Positions 17,178 to 26,891 are shown, counted from the stretch's first letter. The stretch is 45,707 nucleotides of DNA from Rhodanobacter denitrificans (GCA_017848855.1 JAFIHF010000066.1:1-45707), one strand, 5' to 3'. Numbers and translations are program-made. The notes: generated from the sequence alone by a model not told the origin.

Positions 17178-17798
17178 TCAATGCGCCGAGGCGGCGGTCG
17201 CCGGTGCGGCCCCGCCGAAATCGACCTTGGGCGCGGAGGAGATCGCCTGCTCGTTCTGCACGCTGAAGTTCGGCTTCACGCTGTAGCCGAACATCTTCGC
17301 GGTGAGGTTGTTCGGGAAGGTGCGGATCAGCGCGTTGTACTCCTGCACCGACTGCACGTAGCGCTGGCGCGCCACGGTGATGCGGTTCTCGGTGCCTTCC
17401 AGCTGCGCCTGCAGGTTCTGGAACAGGCCGTCGGCCTTGAGGTTGGGGTAGTTCTCGCTCACCGCCATGAGGCGCGACAGCGCGTTGCCGAGCTGGCCCT
17501 GCGCCGCCTGGAACTTCGCCAGCGCGGCCGGATCGTTCGCCAGCTCCGGCGTCGCCTGGATGCTGCCCACCTTGGCGCGCGCCTCGGTCACCTCGGTGAA
17601 CACCTTCTCCTCGTGCTGGGCGTAGCCCTTCACCGTGGCCACCAGGTTCGGCACCAGGTCGGCGCGGCGCTGGTACTGGTTGAGCACTTCCGACCACGCG
17701 GCCTTGACCGCCTCGTCCTGCCGCTGCATGGCGTTGTAGCCGCAGCCGGTGAGGGCGACGGCCAACAGCAACAGCACGAGATTGCGCAGCAGTTTCAT
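17178..17798 (-). CDS. lemA: LemA family lipoprotein
   Basis: A 206-residue LemA protein with an N-terminal lipoprotein signal and lipobox LTGC (Cys19), making it a candidate Lgt substrate. The LemA core is clear: YNAMQRQDEAVKAAWSEVLNQYQRRADLVPNLVATVKGYAQHE, then ENYPNLKAD, AQLEGTENRITVARQRY and YNALIRTFPNNLTAKMFGY. The fold is a long helical bundle; the molecular role is unknown. First of the LemA-TPM-TPM operon. The start is placed at MKLLRN, with GGAG 8 nt upstream. Confidence 0.95.
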   Translation of the reverse strand: MKLLRNLVLLLLAVALTGCGYNAMQRQDEAVKAAWSEVLNQYQRRADLVPNLVATVKGYAQHEEKVFTEVTEARAKVGSIQATPELANDPAALAKFQAAQGQLGNALSRLMAVSENYPNLKADGLFQNLQAQLEGTENRITVARQRYVQSVQEYNALIRTFPNNLTAKMFGYSVKPNFSVQNEQAISSAPKVDFGGAAPATAASAH

Positions 17799-17856
17799 GG
17801 TGTGGGCTCCGTTCCGGTGAGGGCGCCATTGCAGCATCCCGCCACGTGCGGCGCAA

Positions 17857-18231
17857 TCAGGCCCAGAGCGCGCCCAGCACCAGTACCCAACTCAGCACTG
17901 TCAGCACCAGCAGCAGGAATACCGCGGCCGAGCCCAGGTCCTTGGCGCGGCCGGCCAGTTCGTGGAAGCCGGGGCTGGCCAGGTCCACCACCGCCTCGAT
18001 CGCGGAGTTCAGCAGCTCGGCCGCGAGCACCAGGAAGATCGGCACGACGAGCGCGAGTTTTTCCAGCGCGCCGTGGCCCAGCCACAGGCCCAGCGGCACC
18101 AGCACGAGCGCCAGCAACGCCTCCAGCCGGAACGAGGCCTCGTGCCGCCAACCCGCGCGCAGGCCCAGCATGGACCAGCGGAAGGCGTTCCAGAGTTGGC
18201 GCGGGTTGCCGCGGAATCCGTGGCCTGGCAT
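17857..18231 (-). CDS. dgkA: Diacylglycerol kinase
   Basis: A 124-residue integral membrane DgkA (E. coli: 122), phosphorylating diacylglycerol to phosphatidic acid for phospholipid recycling. The active-site motifs EASFRLE and AAELLNSAIEAVVDLAS and the KDLGSAAVFLLL third transmembrane segment are present. The reading frame stays open upstream, but MPGHGFRGNPRQLWNAFRWS fits the family N-terminus. It precedes lemA by about 58 bp on the same strand. Confidence 0.95.
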   Translation of the reverse strand: MPGHGFRGNPRQLWNAFRWSMLGLRAGWRHEASFRLEALLALVLVPLGLWLGHGALEKLALVVPIFLVLAAELLNSAIEAVVDLASPGFHELAGRAKDLGSAAVFLLLVLTVLSWVLVLGALWA

Positions 18232-18451
18232 GGGAAACGTGTCTCCGGCGGGCGACGCCCCGCATCGCGGGGCAAACGCCGATGATGCCACAGGCCGGCC
18301 CTGCGCTTGCGCGTCGGAGCGCGAGATATTGCGGTGCAACGAAGCCGGCGTGGCGGATCGGTTACGCTTCATCGGTTGTGGCGCCGTTCAGCGCCGCATC
18401 TCGCCGGCCGCGTTCGCGCGGCCGTTGTATTCCTCCGCACGGAACCGATGC

Positions 18452-20002
18452 ATGGCTATCCAGAATCCACCCGTTTCGCAAACACGGTCGTTCAGCACCG
18501 TCTTCCTGATCGAGATGTGGGAGCGCTTCGGCTTCTACGGCATGCAGGTGCTGATGGTCACCTACATGATGAAGAAGCTGGGCTTCGTCGACATCAAGGC
18601 GAACCTGGTGTGGGGCGCGGCGGCCGCGCTGATCTACGTGACGCCGGCGATCGGCGGCTGGGTGGGCGACCAGCTGATCGGCACCCGCCGCACCATGCGC
18701 ATCGGCGCGGTGGTGCTGATGCTGGGCTACGCGCTGCTGTGGATTCCCTCGGACAACGCGAACTTCCTGTACATCGCGCTGGGCGTGATCATCGTCGGCA
18801 ACGGCCTGTTCAAGCCGAACGCCGGCAACCTCGTGCGCAAGATCTACGAGGGCGACGACACCAAGATCGACAGCGCGTTCACCATCTACTACATGGCGGT
18901 GAACATCGGCTCGACCATCTCGATGCTGCTCACGCCGTGGATCCGCGACTACGTGGGCGCGCGCTACGGCGACGACTGGGGCTGGCACACCGCGTTTGGC
19001 GCCTGCGCCGTGGGCCTGCTGCTGGGCCTCGCCAACTACGCGCTGATGAGCCGCACGCTCAAGCACATCGGCTCGCCCGCCGACAACGAGCCGGTGAACC
19101 TCAAGCGCCTCGCCGGCGTGCTCGGCGGCGCCGTCGCGCTGGTGTTCGTCTCCGCCTACATCCTGCACAACGAGACGGTGGCGCGCATCTGCGTGTACGC
19201 CGCCGGCGTGGTGCTGCTGGGCATCTTCGGCTACCTGATCTCCTCCAGCCACAAGGACGAGCGCGCCGGCCTTATCGCCGCGCTGGTGCTGGTGCTGCAG
19301 ACGATCTTCTTCTTCATCTTCTACCAGCAGATGTCCACCTCGCTGAACCTGTTCGCGCAGAAGAACGTCGACCTGCACATGAACCTGTTCGGCTTCCATC
19401 TGTTCACCTGGATCCCCGAGCAGTACCAGGACTTGAACGCGATCTGGATCGTGGTGCTGAGCCCGGTGCTGGTGTGGGTCTACAACGGCCTGGGCAAGCT
19501 GGGCAAGGATCCCTCCATCGCCGCCAAGTTCGCCTGGGGCTTCGCCTCGGTGGCGGTGGGCTACTTCATGTACGGCCTGGGCGCGCGCTACGCGGTGGCC
19601 GGCCAGGTGTCCTCGTGGACGATGGTGTGGGGCTACGGCTTCTACTCGCTGGGCGAACTGCTGGTGTCGGGCCTGGGCCTGGCGATGATCGCCCGCTACG
19701 TGCCGGCGCGCATGGGCGGCTTCATGATGGGCGCCTACTTCGTGGCCTCGGGTATCTCGCAGTACCTGGGCAGCGTGGTGGCGAACTTCGCGCACGTGCC
19801 GAAGGACGTGACCGACCCGGTGGTGTCGCTGCCGATCTACATCGACCTGTTCGACAAGCTGGGCTTCGCCGGCGTGGGCTGCACCGCGATCGCGCTGGCG
19901 ATGCTGCCGCTGATGAAGAAGCTCTCGGCCAGCCATGCCGACGTGGCGGCAAGCCGCGAGCCGCTGCCCGCCGTGCGCAGCGAGGAGTTCGACACGCCCT
20001 GA
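18452..20002 (+). CDS. Proton-dependent di/tripeptide transporter (POT/PTR family)
   Basis: A 516-residue major-facilitator protein of the POT family, importing di- and tripeptides with protons. The ExxER proton motif is seen as EMWERFGFYGMQ near the N-terminus; the second family signature follows as FKPNAGNLVRKIY, and about 12-14 transmembrane segments are evident. Start options are ATG 18448 (wrong frame) and ATG 18452 (MAIQNPPV), the latter giving the normal family N-terminus. It runs into a GC hairpin (20008-20037) and then regB, so co-transcription is possible. Substrate range cannot be told from sequence. Confidence 0.94.
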   Translation: MAIQNPPVSQTRSFSTVFLIEMWERFGFYGMQVLMVTYMMKKLGFVDIKANLVWGAAAALIYVTPAIGGWVGDQLIGTRRTMRIGAVVLMLGYALLWIPSDNANFLYIALGVIIVGNGLFKPNAGNLVRKIYEGDDTKIDSAFTIYYMAVNIGSTISMLLTPWIRDYVGARYGDDWGWHTAFGACAVGLLLGLANYALMSRTLKHIGSPADNEPVNLKRLAGVLGGAVALVFVSAYILHNETVARICVYAAGVVLLGIFGYLISSSHKDERAGLIAALVLVLQTIFFFIFYQQMSTSLNLFAQKNVDLHMNLFGFHLFTWIPEQYQDLNAIWIVVLSPVLVWVYNGLGKLGKDPSIAAKFAWGFASVAVGYFMYGLGARYAVAGQVSSWTMVWGYGFYSLGELLVSGLGLAMIARYVPARMGGFMMGAYFVASGISQYLGSVVANFAHVPKDVTDPVVSLPIYIDLFDKLGFAGVGCTAIALAMLPLMKKLSASHADVAASREPLPAVRSEEFDTP

Positions 20003-20007
20003 TCCGG

Positions 20008-20037
20008 CGGGCCCGTCGCCGCGCGGCGACGGGCCCG
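20008..20037. repeat. Perfect hairpin between peptide transporter and regB
   Basis: A 13-bp stem (CGGGCCCGTCGCC) with a GCGC loop directly after the transporter stop, without a T-run; it may stabilise the transporter mRNA end or weaken read-through into regB. Confidence 0.6.
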
Positions 20038-20056
20038 TGGCAACGGGACGGATCGC

Positions 20057-21331
20057 ATGTCGCATCGCTCGATCAAGAACCGGATCGGCCCGTTCGCGCT
20101 GGCGCGCACGCTGGCGTGGCTGCGGCTGTGCGCGATCGGCGGCCAGAGCGTGGCCGTGCTGGTCTGCGCGTTGTGGCTGCACCTGGCGATCCCGCTGCTG
20201 GCGCTGCTGGCCTGCATCGGCCTGCTCGCGGTGTTCGCGGTGTTCGCGGCCTGGCGGCTGCGCCGCCCCTGGCCGGTCGCCGAATGGGAGACGATCGCCC
20301 ATGTCGGCGTCGACACCCTGGTGCTGGGCGTGCTGCTGTACCTCACCGGCGGCGCCAGCAACCCGTTCGTGACCCTGCTGCTGGTGCCGATCGCGCTGTC
20401 CGCCGCCGCGCTGTCGATCCGCGCCATCCTCGCGGTGGCCGCGCTCGCCGGCGCCGCCTACCTGCTGCTGATGCGCTGGTACGTGCCGCTGCCGGTGCCC
20501 GCAGGCGCGCACGACCAGGGCTTCTCGCTGCACGTGGCCGGCATGGCGGTGAACTTCGTGATCACCGCGCTGCTGCTGGGCTTCTTCATCAACCGGCTGG
20601 CGCGCGCGCTGCGCTTGCAGCAGCTGGCCACCCAGCGCGTGCACGAGCGCGCGCTGCGCGACGAGGGCATCCTCGCCATCGCCACCCAGGCCGCCGGCGC
20701 CGCGCACGAGCTCAACACGCCGCTCTCCACCATGCGCACCCTGCTGCCCGAGCTGCGCCGCGAGCACGCCGGCGACGCCGCGCTGGCCGAGGACCTGCAA
20801 CTGCTCGAAGGCCAGGTGGACCGCTGCCGCGACATCCTGCGCGAGATGGTGGCGTTCGGCCAGGCCCAGCTCTCGCAGGAACCGGAGCGGCTGGACGTGG
20901 CGCAGTTCCTGCACGGCTGCACCGAACGCTTCCAGCTGCTGCGTCCCGAGGCTGAGCTGGAGCTGCAGCTGGACGAGGACACCGCGCGCATCGTGCTGCG
21001 CGTGCCGCCCGGCCTGCGCCATTCCCTGCTCAACCTGCTCAACAACGCCGCCGACGCCTCGGCCCAGCGCGACTCCCGCGAAGTGCTGCTGCAGGCGGAG
21101 CGCGAGGGCGACTGGCTGCAGTTCCTGGTGATCGACCGCGGCCCCGGCTTCGCCAGCACCGAAGGCAACGCGCGGCTGGGCCAGTCGCAGAAGCAGACCG
21201 GCCTGGGCATCGGCCTCACCCTCGCGCTGGCCACCGCCGAACGCCTCGACGGCGAGCTGACGGCGCGCAACACCGGCGACGGCGCGGTGGTCTGCCTGCG
21301 CCTGCCGCTGGCGGCGATCTCGTCGCGCTGA
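20057..21331 (+). CDS. regB: Redox-sensing histidine kinase RegB/PrrB/ActS type
   Basis: A 424-residue membrane histidine kinase. Six hydrophobic segments fill residues 1-185, with the RegB quinone-site motif GGASNPF at 98-104. The H-box is AAGAAHELNTPLSTM with phospho-acceptor His217. Cys257 lies 40 residues on (VDRCRDILREM), the same spacing as His225/Cys265 in Rhodobacter capsulatus RegB, whose cysteine is redox-active. The N-box (LLNLLNNAADAS) and G-boxes (DRGPGF, GLGIGL) are intact. By analogy it senses quinone-pool or oxygen state and phosphorylates the adjacent RegA, controlling respiratory or energy metabolism; targets here are unknown. Confidence 0.93.
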   Translation: MSHRSIKNRIGPFALARTLAWLRLCAIGGQSVAVLVCALWLHLAIPLLALLACIGLLAVFAVFAAWRLRRPWPVAEWETIAHVGVDTLVLGVLLYLTGGASNPFVTLLLVPIALSAAALSIRAILAVAALAGAAYLLLMRWYVPLPVPAGAHDQGFSLHVAGMAVNFVITALLLGFFINRLARALRLQQLATQRVHERALRDEGILAIATQAAGAAHELNTPLSTMRTLLPELRREHAGDAALAEDLQLLEGQVDRCRDILREMVAFGQAQLSQEPERLDVAQFLHGCTERFQLLRPEAELELQLDEDTARIVLRVPPGLRHSLLNLLNNAADASAQRDSREVLLQAEREGDWLQFLVIDRGPGFASTEGNARLGQSQKQTGLGIGLTLALATAERLDGELTARNTGDGAVVCLRLPLAAISSR

Positions 21332-21379
21332 GGCGCCGCATGCGGCAAAATGCGGCATGACATCCCGACCGGAATCCCC

Positions 21380-21964
21380 ATGAACGAACCCGTCCAAGCC
21401 GCCCGTCCCCTGCTGCTGGTGGACGACGACGCCACCTTCGTGCGCGTGCTCGGCCGCGCCCTGAGCTCGCGCGGTTTCGAGGTGATTCCCGCCACCAACC
21501 TCACCGACGCGCGCCAGCTCGCGCGCCGCCACCAGCCGCTCTACTGCGTGCTCGACCTCAAGCTCGGCGAGGAGAACGGCCTGCGCCTGATCCCCGAGCT
21601 GCACACCCTGGTGCCGGAGATGCGCGTGCTGCTGCTCACCGGCTACGCCTCGATCGCCACCGCGGTGGAGGCGATCAAGCGCGGCGCGCACGACTATCTC
21701 GCCAAGCCGGTGGACGCCGACGCCGTAGTGCGCGCCCTGCTCGACGGCGACAACGGCAACGAAGCCGACGACGACGACCTGCCCGACGCGCCCGAGGCAC
21801 CGCTGGCGCTGCGCCGGCTGGAGTGGGAGCACATCCAGCGCGTGCTCACCGAGTGCAACGGCAACATCTCCGAAACCGCGCGCCGGCTCGGCATGCACCG
21901 CCGCACCCTGCAACGCAAGCTGAGCAAGCACCCGGTGCGCGAACGGCCCGACGGCGAGGATTGA
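21380..21964 (+). CDS. regA: Redox response regulator RegA/PrrA/ActR type
   Basis: A 194-residue two-domain regulator. The receiver domain (about residues 8-125) has the acidic pair in LLVDDDATF, phospho-acceptor Asp59 in CVLDLKLG, Thr in LLTGYASIATAVEA and Lys in YLAKPVD. After a short acidic linker, the C-terminus is a Fis-type helix-turn-helix, NISETARRLGMHRRTLQRKL, which is characteristic of RegA/PrrA. It lies 48 bp after regB. An upstream ATG at 21350 is in frame; 21380 is preferred because it gives the family length. Downstream is a repeat-only gap. Confidence 0.94.
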   Translation: MNEPVQAARPLLLVDDDATFVRVLGRALSSRGFEVIPATNLTDARQLARRHQPLYCVLDLKLGEENGLRLIPELHTLVPEMRVLLLTGYASIATAVEAIKRGAHDYLAKPVDADAVVRALLDGDNGNEADDDDLPDAPEAPLALRRLEWEHIQRVLTECNGNISETARRLGMHRRTLQRKLSKHPVRERPDGED

Positions 21965-21977
21965 GCGCGCGCCGGCA

Positions 21978-22070
21978 GCCAGCTCGACGCAACGCAGCTG
22001 TTGTAGGAGCCAGCTCGACGCGACGCAGCTGTTGTAGGAGCCAGCTCGACGCGACGCAGCTGTTGTAGGA
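21978..22070. repeat. Three tandem 31-bp repeats
   Basis: Three direct copies, at 21978, 22009 and 22040, with one base difference in the first. Each unit contains CAGCT...AGCTG able to pair, and ends in GTTGTAGGAG, the head of the REP family that follows immediately at 22063. Confidence 0.9.
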
Positions 22071-22216
22071 GCGCACCCTGTGCGCGAATGGGGCAGGAGT
22101 GAGTGAAGAGAAGTGAGAAGTGAGAGAGGGGCAGTGCGTCGCCGCCCATGCTTTCTCTCTCTACTCACTCCTCTTCACTCACTTCTCCTTTCGCGCACAG
22201 GGTGCGCTCCTACAGT
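22063..22216. repeat. Long composite inverted repeat (REP head plus GAGTGAGTGAAGAG block)
   Basis: The outer arms (TGTAGGAGCGCACCCTGTGCGCGAA and its complement) and inner purine-rich arms (GAGTGAGTGAAGAG...) form an inverted repeat with arms of about 60 bp. Its right end supplies the TAG stop of the isoaspartyl peptidase gene. The inner block recurs at 28085-28180. Confidence 0.88.
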
Positions 22217-23274
22217 GTGCCGTCGGCATCGTCCGTGCCGGCGGACGACGCAGGCGCCGGCGGCGCGGAAGAGCCGTCATCCTCGTCGCCGTAAATCGCC
22301 ACGTGCGGCACGCCGCTGGCGTCGATCCAGCCGCGGTACATGCCGTCGGTGTTGAACGGGATCGCGATGTTGCCGTGCGCGTCCAGCGCGACCGCGCCGC
22401 CGTTGCCGCCCAGCGCGGGGATTTCCTGGTTGATGACGACGGCCGCGGCGCGCTGGATCGGCACGCGCATCTGGCTCACCTGCATGCAGATCGCGTGCGC
22501 CGCCACGGCGCGCAGGTAGTACTCGCCCCAACCGGTGCCGGACACCGCGCAGTCGCTGTTCGCATAGGTGCCCGCGCCGATGACCGGCGAGTCGCCGATG
22601 CGGCCCCAGCGCTTGTCGACCATGCCGCCGGTGGAGGTGCCGGCGGCGAGATGGCCCTGCGCGTCCAGCGCCACCGCGCCCACGGTGCCGAAGTGCTTCG
22701 CGGCTTGCTCGTCCTCATGCCGTTTGCCGGCGGCATCTTCCTTCAGCGCCTTCTGCAACTGCTGCCAGCGCTCCTCGGTGCGGAAGTAGGAAGGATCGAC
22801 CAGCGGCATGCCGATGCTCTGCGCGAACGCTTCGGCGCCTTGGCCCGACAGCATCACGTAAGGCGTCTTCTCCATCACCGCGCGCGCCAGCAGGATCGGG
22901 TTCTTGATCCGCTCCACGCCCGCCACCGCGCCGGCGCGGCGGCTGTCGCCGTCCATGATCGCCGCGTCCAGCTCGTTCTTACCGTCGTGGGTGAACACCG
23001 CGCCCTTGCCGGCGTTGAAGTGCGGATCGTCCTCCAGCACCACGATCGCCGCGCTCACCGCATCCACCGCGCTCTTGCCGGCCTTGAGCTGCGCGTAACC
23101 GTCCTGCAGCGCCTTGGTCAGCGCCGCGCGGATCGCCTTCTCCTTCGCGGGCGTGAGCTCGCGCTTGATCACCCCGGCGCCGCCGTGGATCACCAGCACG
23201 GGTGGCACGGCGGCCTGGCTCATCGTGGCGACTCCGAAGGCAGCAAGGGCAAGCAACAGACGGCGCGGCTTCAC
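22210..23274 (-). CDS. iaaA: Exported isoaspartyl peptidase / L-asparaginase (Ntn hydrolase)
   Basis: A 354-residue plant-type asparaginase (T2 family). These precursors autocleave before a threonine that becomes the nucleophile: here GTVGAVALD at about residues 197-205, followed by GTSTGG and GDSPVIGAGTYA. The HGGAG motif near the N-terminus and FNAGKGAVF are also present. A signal peptide (ATMSQA) implies a periplasmic enzyme that hydrolyses beta-aspartyl dipeptides or asparagine. The C-terminal tail is low-complexity (APPAPASSAGTDD) and runs into a REP element that provides the stop. It lies 51 bp downstream of the M56 gene on the same strand and could be part of that unit. Confidence 0.93.
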   Translation of the reverse strand: MKPRRLLLALAAFGVATMSQAAVPPVLVIHGGAGVIKRELTPAKEKAIRAALTKALQDGYAQLKAGKSAVDAVSAAIVVLEDDPHFNAGKGAVFTHDGKNELDAAIMDGDSRRAGAVAGVERIKNPILLARAVMEKTPYVMLSGQGAEAFAQSIGMPLVDPSYFRTEERWQQLQKALKEDAAGKRHEDEQAAKHFGTVGAVALDAQGHLAAGTSTGGMVDKRWGRIGDSPVIGAGTYANSDCAVSGTGWGEYYLRAVAAHAICMQVSQMRVPIQRAAAVVINQEIPALGGNGGAVALDAHGNIAIPFNTDGMYRGWIDASGVPHVAIYGDEDDGSSAPPAPASSAGTDDADGTL

Positions 23275-23325
23275 GGGACTCTTTCCCTGAGGATCAACGG
23301 GGAAAGTATAGCGAGCCGCACTCCG

Positions 23326-24861
23326 TCACTTGGGCTCGAAGCGCACCTGCTTGCCCTCGAACACCGGCTTCATGCCGGTGAGACCAGCCAGTCGCTGCAT
23401 GGCCGTGCCTGCGGGCATGCGATTGAACGACAACGTGGCCGTGGCGTTGCCCAGGGCATCCGGATTGACGAGCGTCCAGCCTGCCTTGGCTGCCACCGCC
23501 TCTGCCACCACGCGCACCGAGGCGTTCCTGGCCTGCTCGGTGACCTTGACCGGGGACGCCTCGGCAGCCACGCGCGCCGGGCAGCCGATTTGCGGCGTGA
23601 CGTCGACCGTATAGCTGCGCTTGCCATCCGTGCCAGCACCCGCCACATGCAGCGACTGGCCGGGCGTAGCTTGCAACTGCTTGCGCGCCAGCACCGCGCC
23701 GTCGACGCCCTTCACGCTCAAGTCGATCCGGACGCGGCCGTTGCCTGCGTCCGCGGCGGAAGCATCCACCTTGCCGCCGGGCATGCTCGCCGTGCCGACT
23801 TCGCCGGGCGCACCGCACAAGGCCAAGGCTTCCGTTTCGGTGTGACGCTTGTGGCCGTTGTCAATCGAGAATCCGATCGTCATATCCAGCTCGTATTCCC
23901 GGGCCGCGTTCGTCGTGCCCGGTGCCGTGGCGATGGACGCGGTGGTGGCGTAGACCGATCCCACCACGGCCATCGTCAGTCCGCAGATGGCGACGATGCC
24001 GGCATAACGGCGTGGACGGTTTGGTGCGGGCAATTTCAACATGGCAATACGCTCCGTAAGTGGATGTCGAGGGGACCACGTGCAGCCCACCGGCAACGCG
24101 AACGCGGCCGAGCGGGTTTTCAACATCGCGTTCGCGTAGCTGCGACGTTGCGCGCCGTGCTCGCGCAACACGGCGGCGTCGCAGGCCAGCTCCTGGTCGT
24201 GGCGCAGCGCGGCCAGCGCCCACCACGCCAGCGGGTGGCACCAGAACAGCGCGGCGAGCGCGTGCGCGAGCAGGCTCCACCATCCGTCGCCGCGACGTGC
24301 GTGCGCGCTTTCGTGGGCGAGGATCAGCGCCTGCTCGTCGGCGTCGTAGCGCTGGTGGAAATCCGCCGGCAGCACGATGCGGCTGCGCCAGGCGCCGACC
24401 AGGGCCGGGCCGACATCGGCTGCCACGGCGCGCAGCACCGGCCGGCGCATCGACGCCACGGCCAGCGGCGTGGCGCCGCGCAAGCGTGCGCGATAGCGGC
24501 GCTGCGCCACGACGGCGAACGCGAACACGAGCACCACGCCGGTCAGCCACAGCAGCAAGGCGCCGCTGCGCCCATCGAAACCCGCGACAGCATCCGCTGG
24601 CACATGCGCCGCACCGACCGCCGAAGTGATCGCGTACACCAGCGGCGGCAGTGCTGCCGGTGCCGCGGCGGCATGCGGCCACTGGCTGGCCAGCACGGCC
24701 AGCGGCGGCAGCAGCCACAACTGGAACGCGCGCTCCGCGCCGAACGCGCGCCGGCACGGCTTGCGCAAGGCCGCGACGATCAGCACCGCCGCGGTGAACG
24801 CCAGCAGGGCCAGCCAGCCGCGCGCGGCCCAGGCCGACGCCAGCGATTCAATGCTGCTCAT
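23326..24861 (-). CDS. BlaR1/MecR1-like M56 metallopeptidase with STN-like C-terminal domain
   Basis: A 511-residue membrane zinc peptidase. About four transmembrane segments surround the M56 domain with HESAH at 183-187 and the nearby RRGD; a further membrane segment lies at about 270-290. The periplasmic C-terminus is not the penicillin-binding sensor of BlaR1: after a beta-rich region it ends (about 445-511) in a fold resembling the STN domain of secretins and TonB transducers (VVAEAVAAKAGWTLVNPDAL, then MPAGTAMQRLAGLTGM). By analogy with BlaR1, signal perception would trigger cleavage of the partner BlaI repressor. Its start overlaps the blaI-like gene by 14 bp. The signal is unknown. Confidence 0.88.
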   Translation of the reverse strand: MSSIESLASAWAARGWLALLAFTAAVLIVAALRKPCRRAFGAERAFQLWLLPPLAVLASQWPHAAAAPAALPPLVYAITSAVGAAHVPADAVAGFDGRSGALLLWLTGVVLVFAFAVVAQRRYRARLRGATPLAVASMRRPVLRAVAADVGPALVGAWRSRIVLPADFHQRYDADEQALILAHESAHARRGDGWWSLLAHALAALFWCHPLAWWALAALRHDQELACDAAVLREHGAQRRSYANAMLKTRSAAFALPVGCTWSPRHPLTERIAMLKLPAPNRPRRYAGIVAICGLTMAVVGSVYATTASIATAPGTTNAAREYELDMTIGFSIDNGHKRHTETEALALCGAPGEVGTASMPGGKVDASAADAGNGRVRIDLSVKGVDGAVLARKQLQATPGQSLHVAGAGTDGKRSYTVDVTPQIGCPARVAAEASPVKVTEQARNASVRVVAEAVAAKAGWTLVNPDALGNATATLSFNRMPAGTAMQRLAGLTGMKPVFEGKQVRFEPK

Positions 24862-25219
24862 CGTCGAGCTCCTTGAGCAGCTTGCGCAGTTCGGCGATGT
24901 CCTTCTTCGTCAGCTTGCGCTGCTCGGAGAAGTGCGCCACCAGCGGCGCCACGCGGCCGTCGAACAGGCGGTCGAGCAAGCCCTTGCTCTCCTGCGAGAC
25001 GTATTTCTCGCGCGCGAGCAGCGGCGTGTAGAGGTAGCGGCGGCCGTCGCGCTCGGCCTTCACCGCCTTCTTCTTCAGCAGGCGGTTGAGCAGGGACTTC
25101 ACCGTGCCCTCCTGCCAGTCCTGCGCCGGGCCGACCTCGGCCAGGATCTCCTCGGCGCTGCGTGGCGCCGCGCGCCACAGCACTTCCATCACCACCGATT
25201 CGGCTTCGCTGATCGCCAC
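24848..25219 (-). CDS. BlaI/MecI/CopY-family repressor
   Basis: A 123-residue winged-helix repressor. The N-terminal domain (AISEAESVVMEVLWRAAPRSAEEIL, then DWQEGTVKSLLNRLLKKKAVKAERDGRRYLYTPL) is the BlaI/MecI DNA-binding domain, and the C-terminal helices dimerise. An ATG at 25252 is in frame, but the stretch from it contains a TTACGTATGTAA operator, and family members begin at the equivalent of AISEAE, so I place the start at GTG 25219. It overlaps the downstream M56 gene, giving the classic repressor/sensor-peptidase pair. Two operators lie just upstream, implying autoregulation. Confidence 0.9.
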   Translation of the reverse strand: MAISEAESVVMEVLWRAAPRSAEEILAEVGPAQDWQEGTVKSLLNRLLKKKAVKAERDGRRYLYTPLLAREKYVSQESKGLLDRLFDGRVAPLVAHFSEQRKLTKKDIAELRKLLKELDDEQH

Positions 25220-25230
25220 GGCACCACCGT

Positions 25231-25266
25231 TTACGTATGTAAGCGGACTCATGTTTACATGCGTAA
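25231..25266. promoter_or_regulatory. Two BlaI-type operators upstream of the repressor gene
   Basis: TTACGTATGTAA (25231-25242) and TTACATGCGTAA (25255-25266) are two dyads with centres 24 bp apart. Both match the BlaI/MecI operator core TTACATATGTAA at all but two or three inner bases. They are AT-rich islands just before the likely GTG start, so the repressor probably controls its own operon and possibly the divergent CoA-transferase. Confidence 0.75.
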
Positions 25267-25431
25267 ATGTTCATCGTCAAGCCGGCGGACCGTACCGGCG
25301 CATACGCCTTTTCCCTCGGCGCCGCCCTCCCCTTGGCGGAGGGGCGGCCCGAGTGGGACCTTGGTACAACACGGTCCGGCGCCGATCCGTCGTATCCTTG
25401 ACAGCTGGTTCCCCTGCATGAAGGCACGGCA

Positions 25432-26790
<1,359 letters not shown>

Positions 26791-26830
26791 TCACCGCTCC
26801 TACAGCCACCACCCTGATCGGTGGCCGTGG

Positions 26831-26891
26831 GTCGGGATTCATCCCGACTGGTTGGGCCTTGCCGTTCGGGCGTGTCGGGCTGAAGCCCGAC
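26831..26891. repeat. Paired REP hairpins (GTCGGG type)
   Basis: Two short palindromes, GTCGGGAT-TC-ATCCCGAC at 26831-26848 and GTCGGGCT-GA-AGCCCGAC at 26874-26891, stand between the convergent CoA-transferase and ribBX. This GTCGGGCTGAAGCCCGAC motif is a common extragenic palindrome in the order. The rest of the gap ends in the GTAGGAGCGCACC REP head that stops ribBX. Confidence 0.85.
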
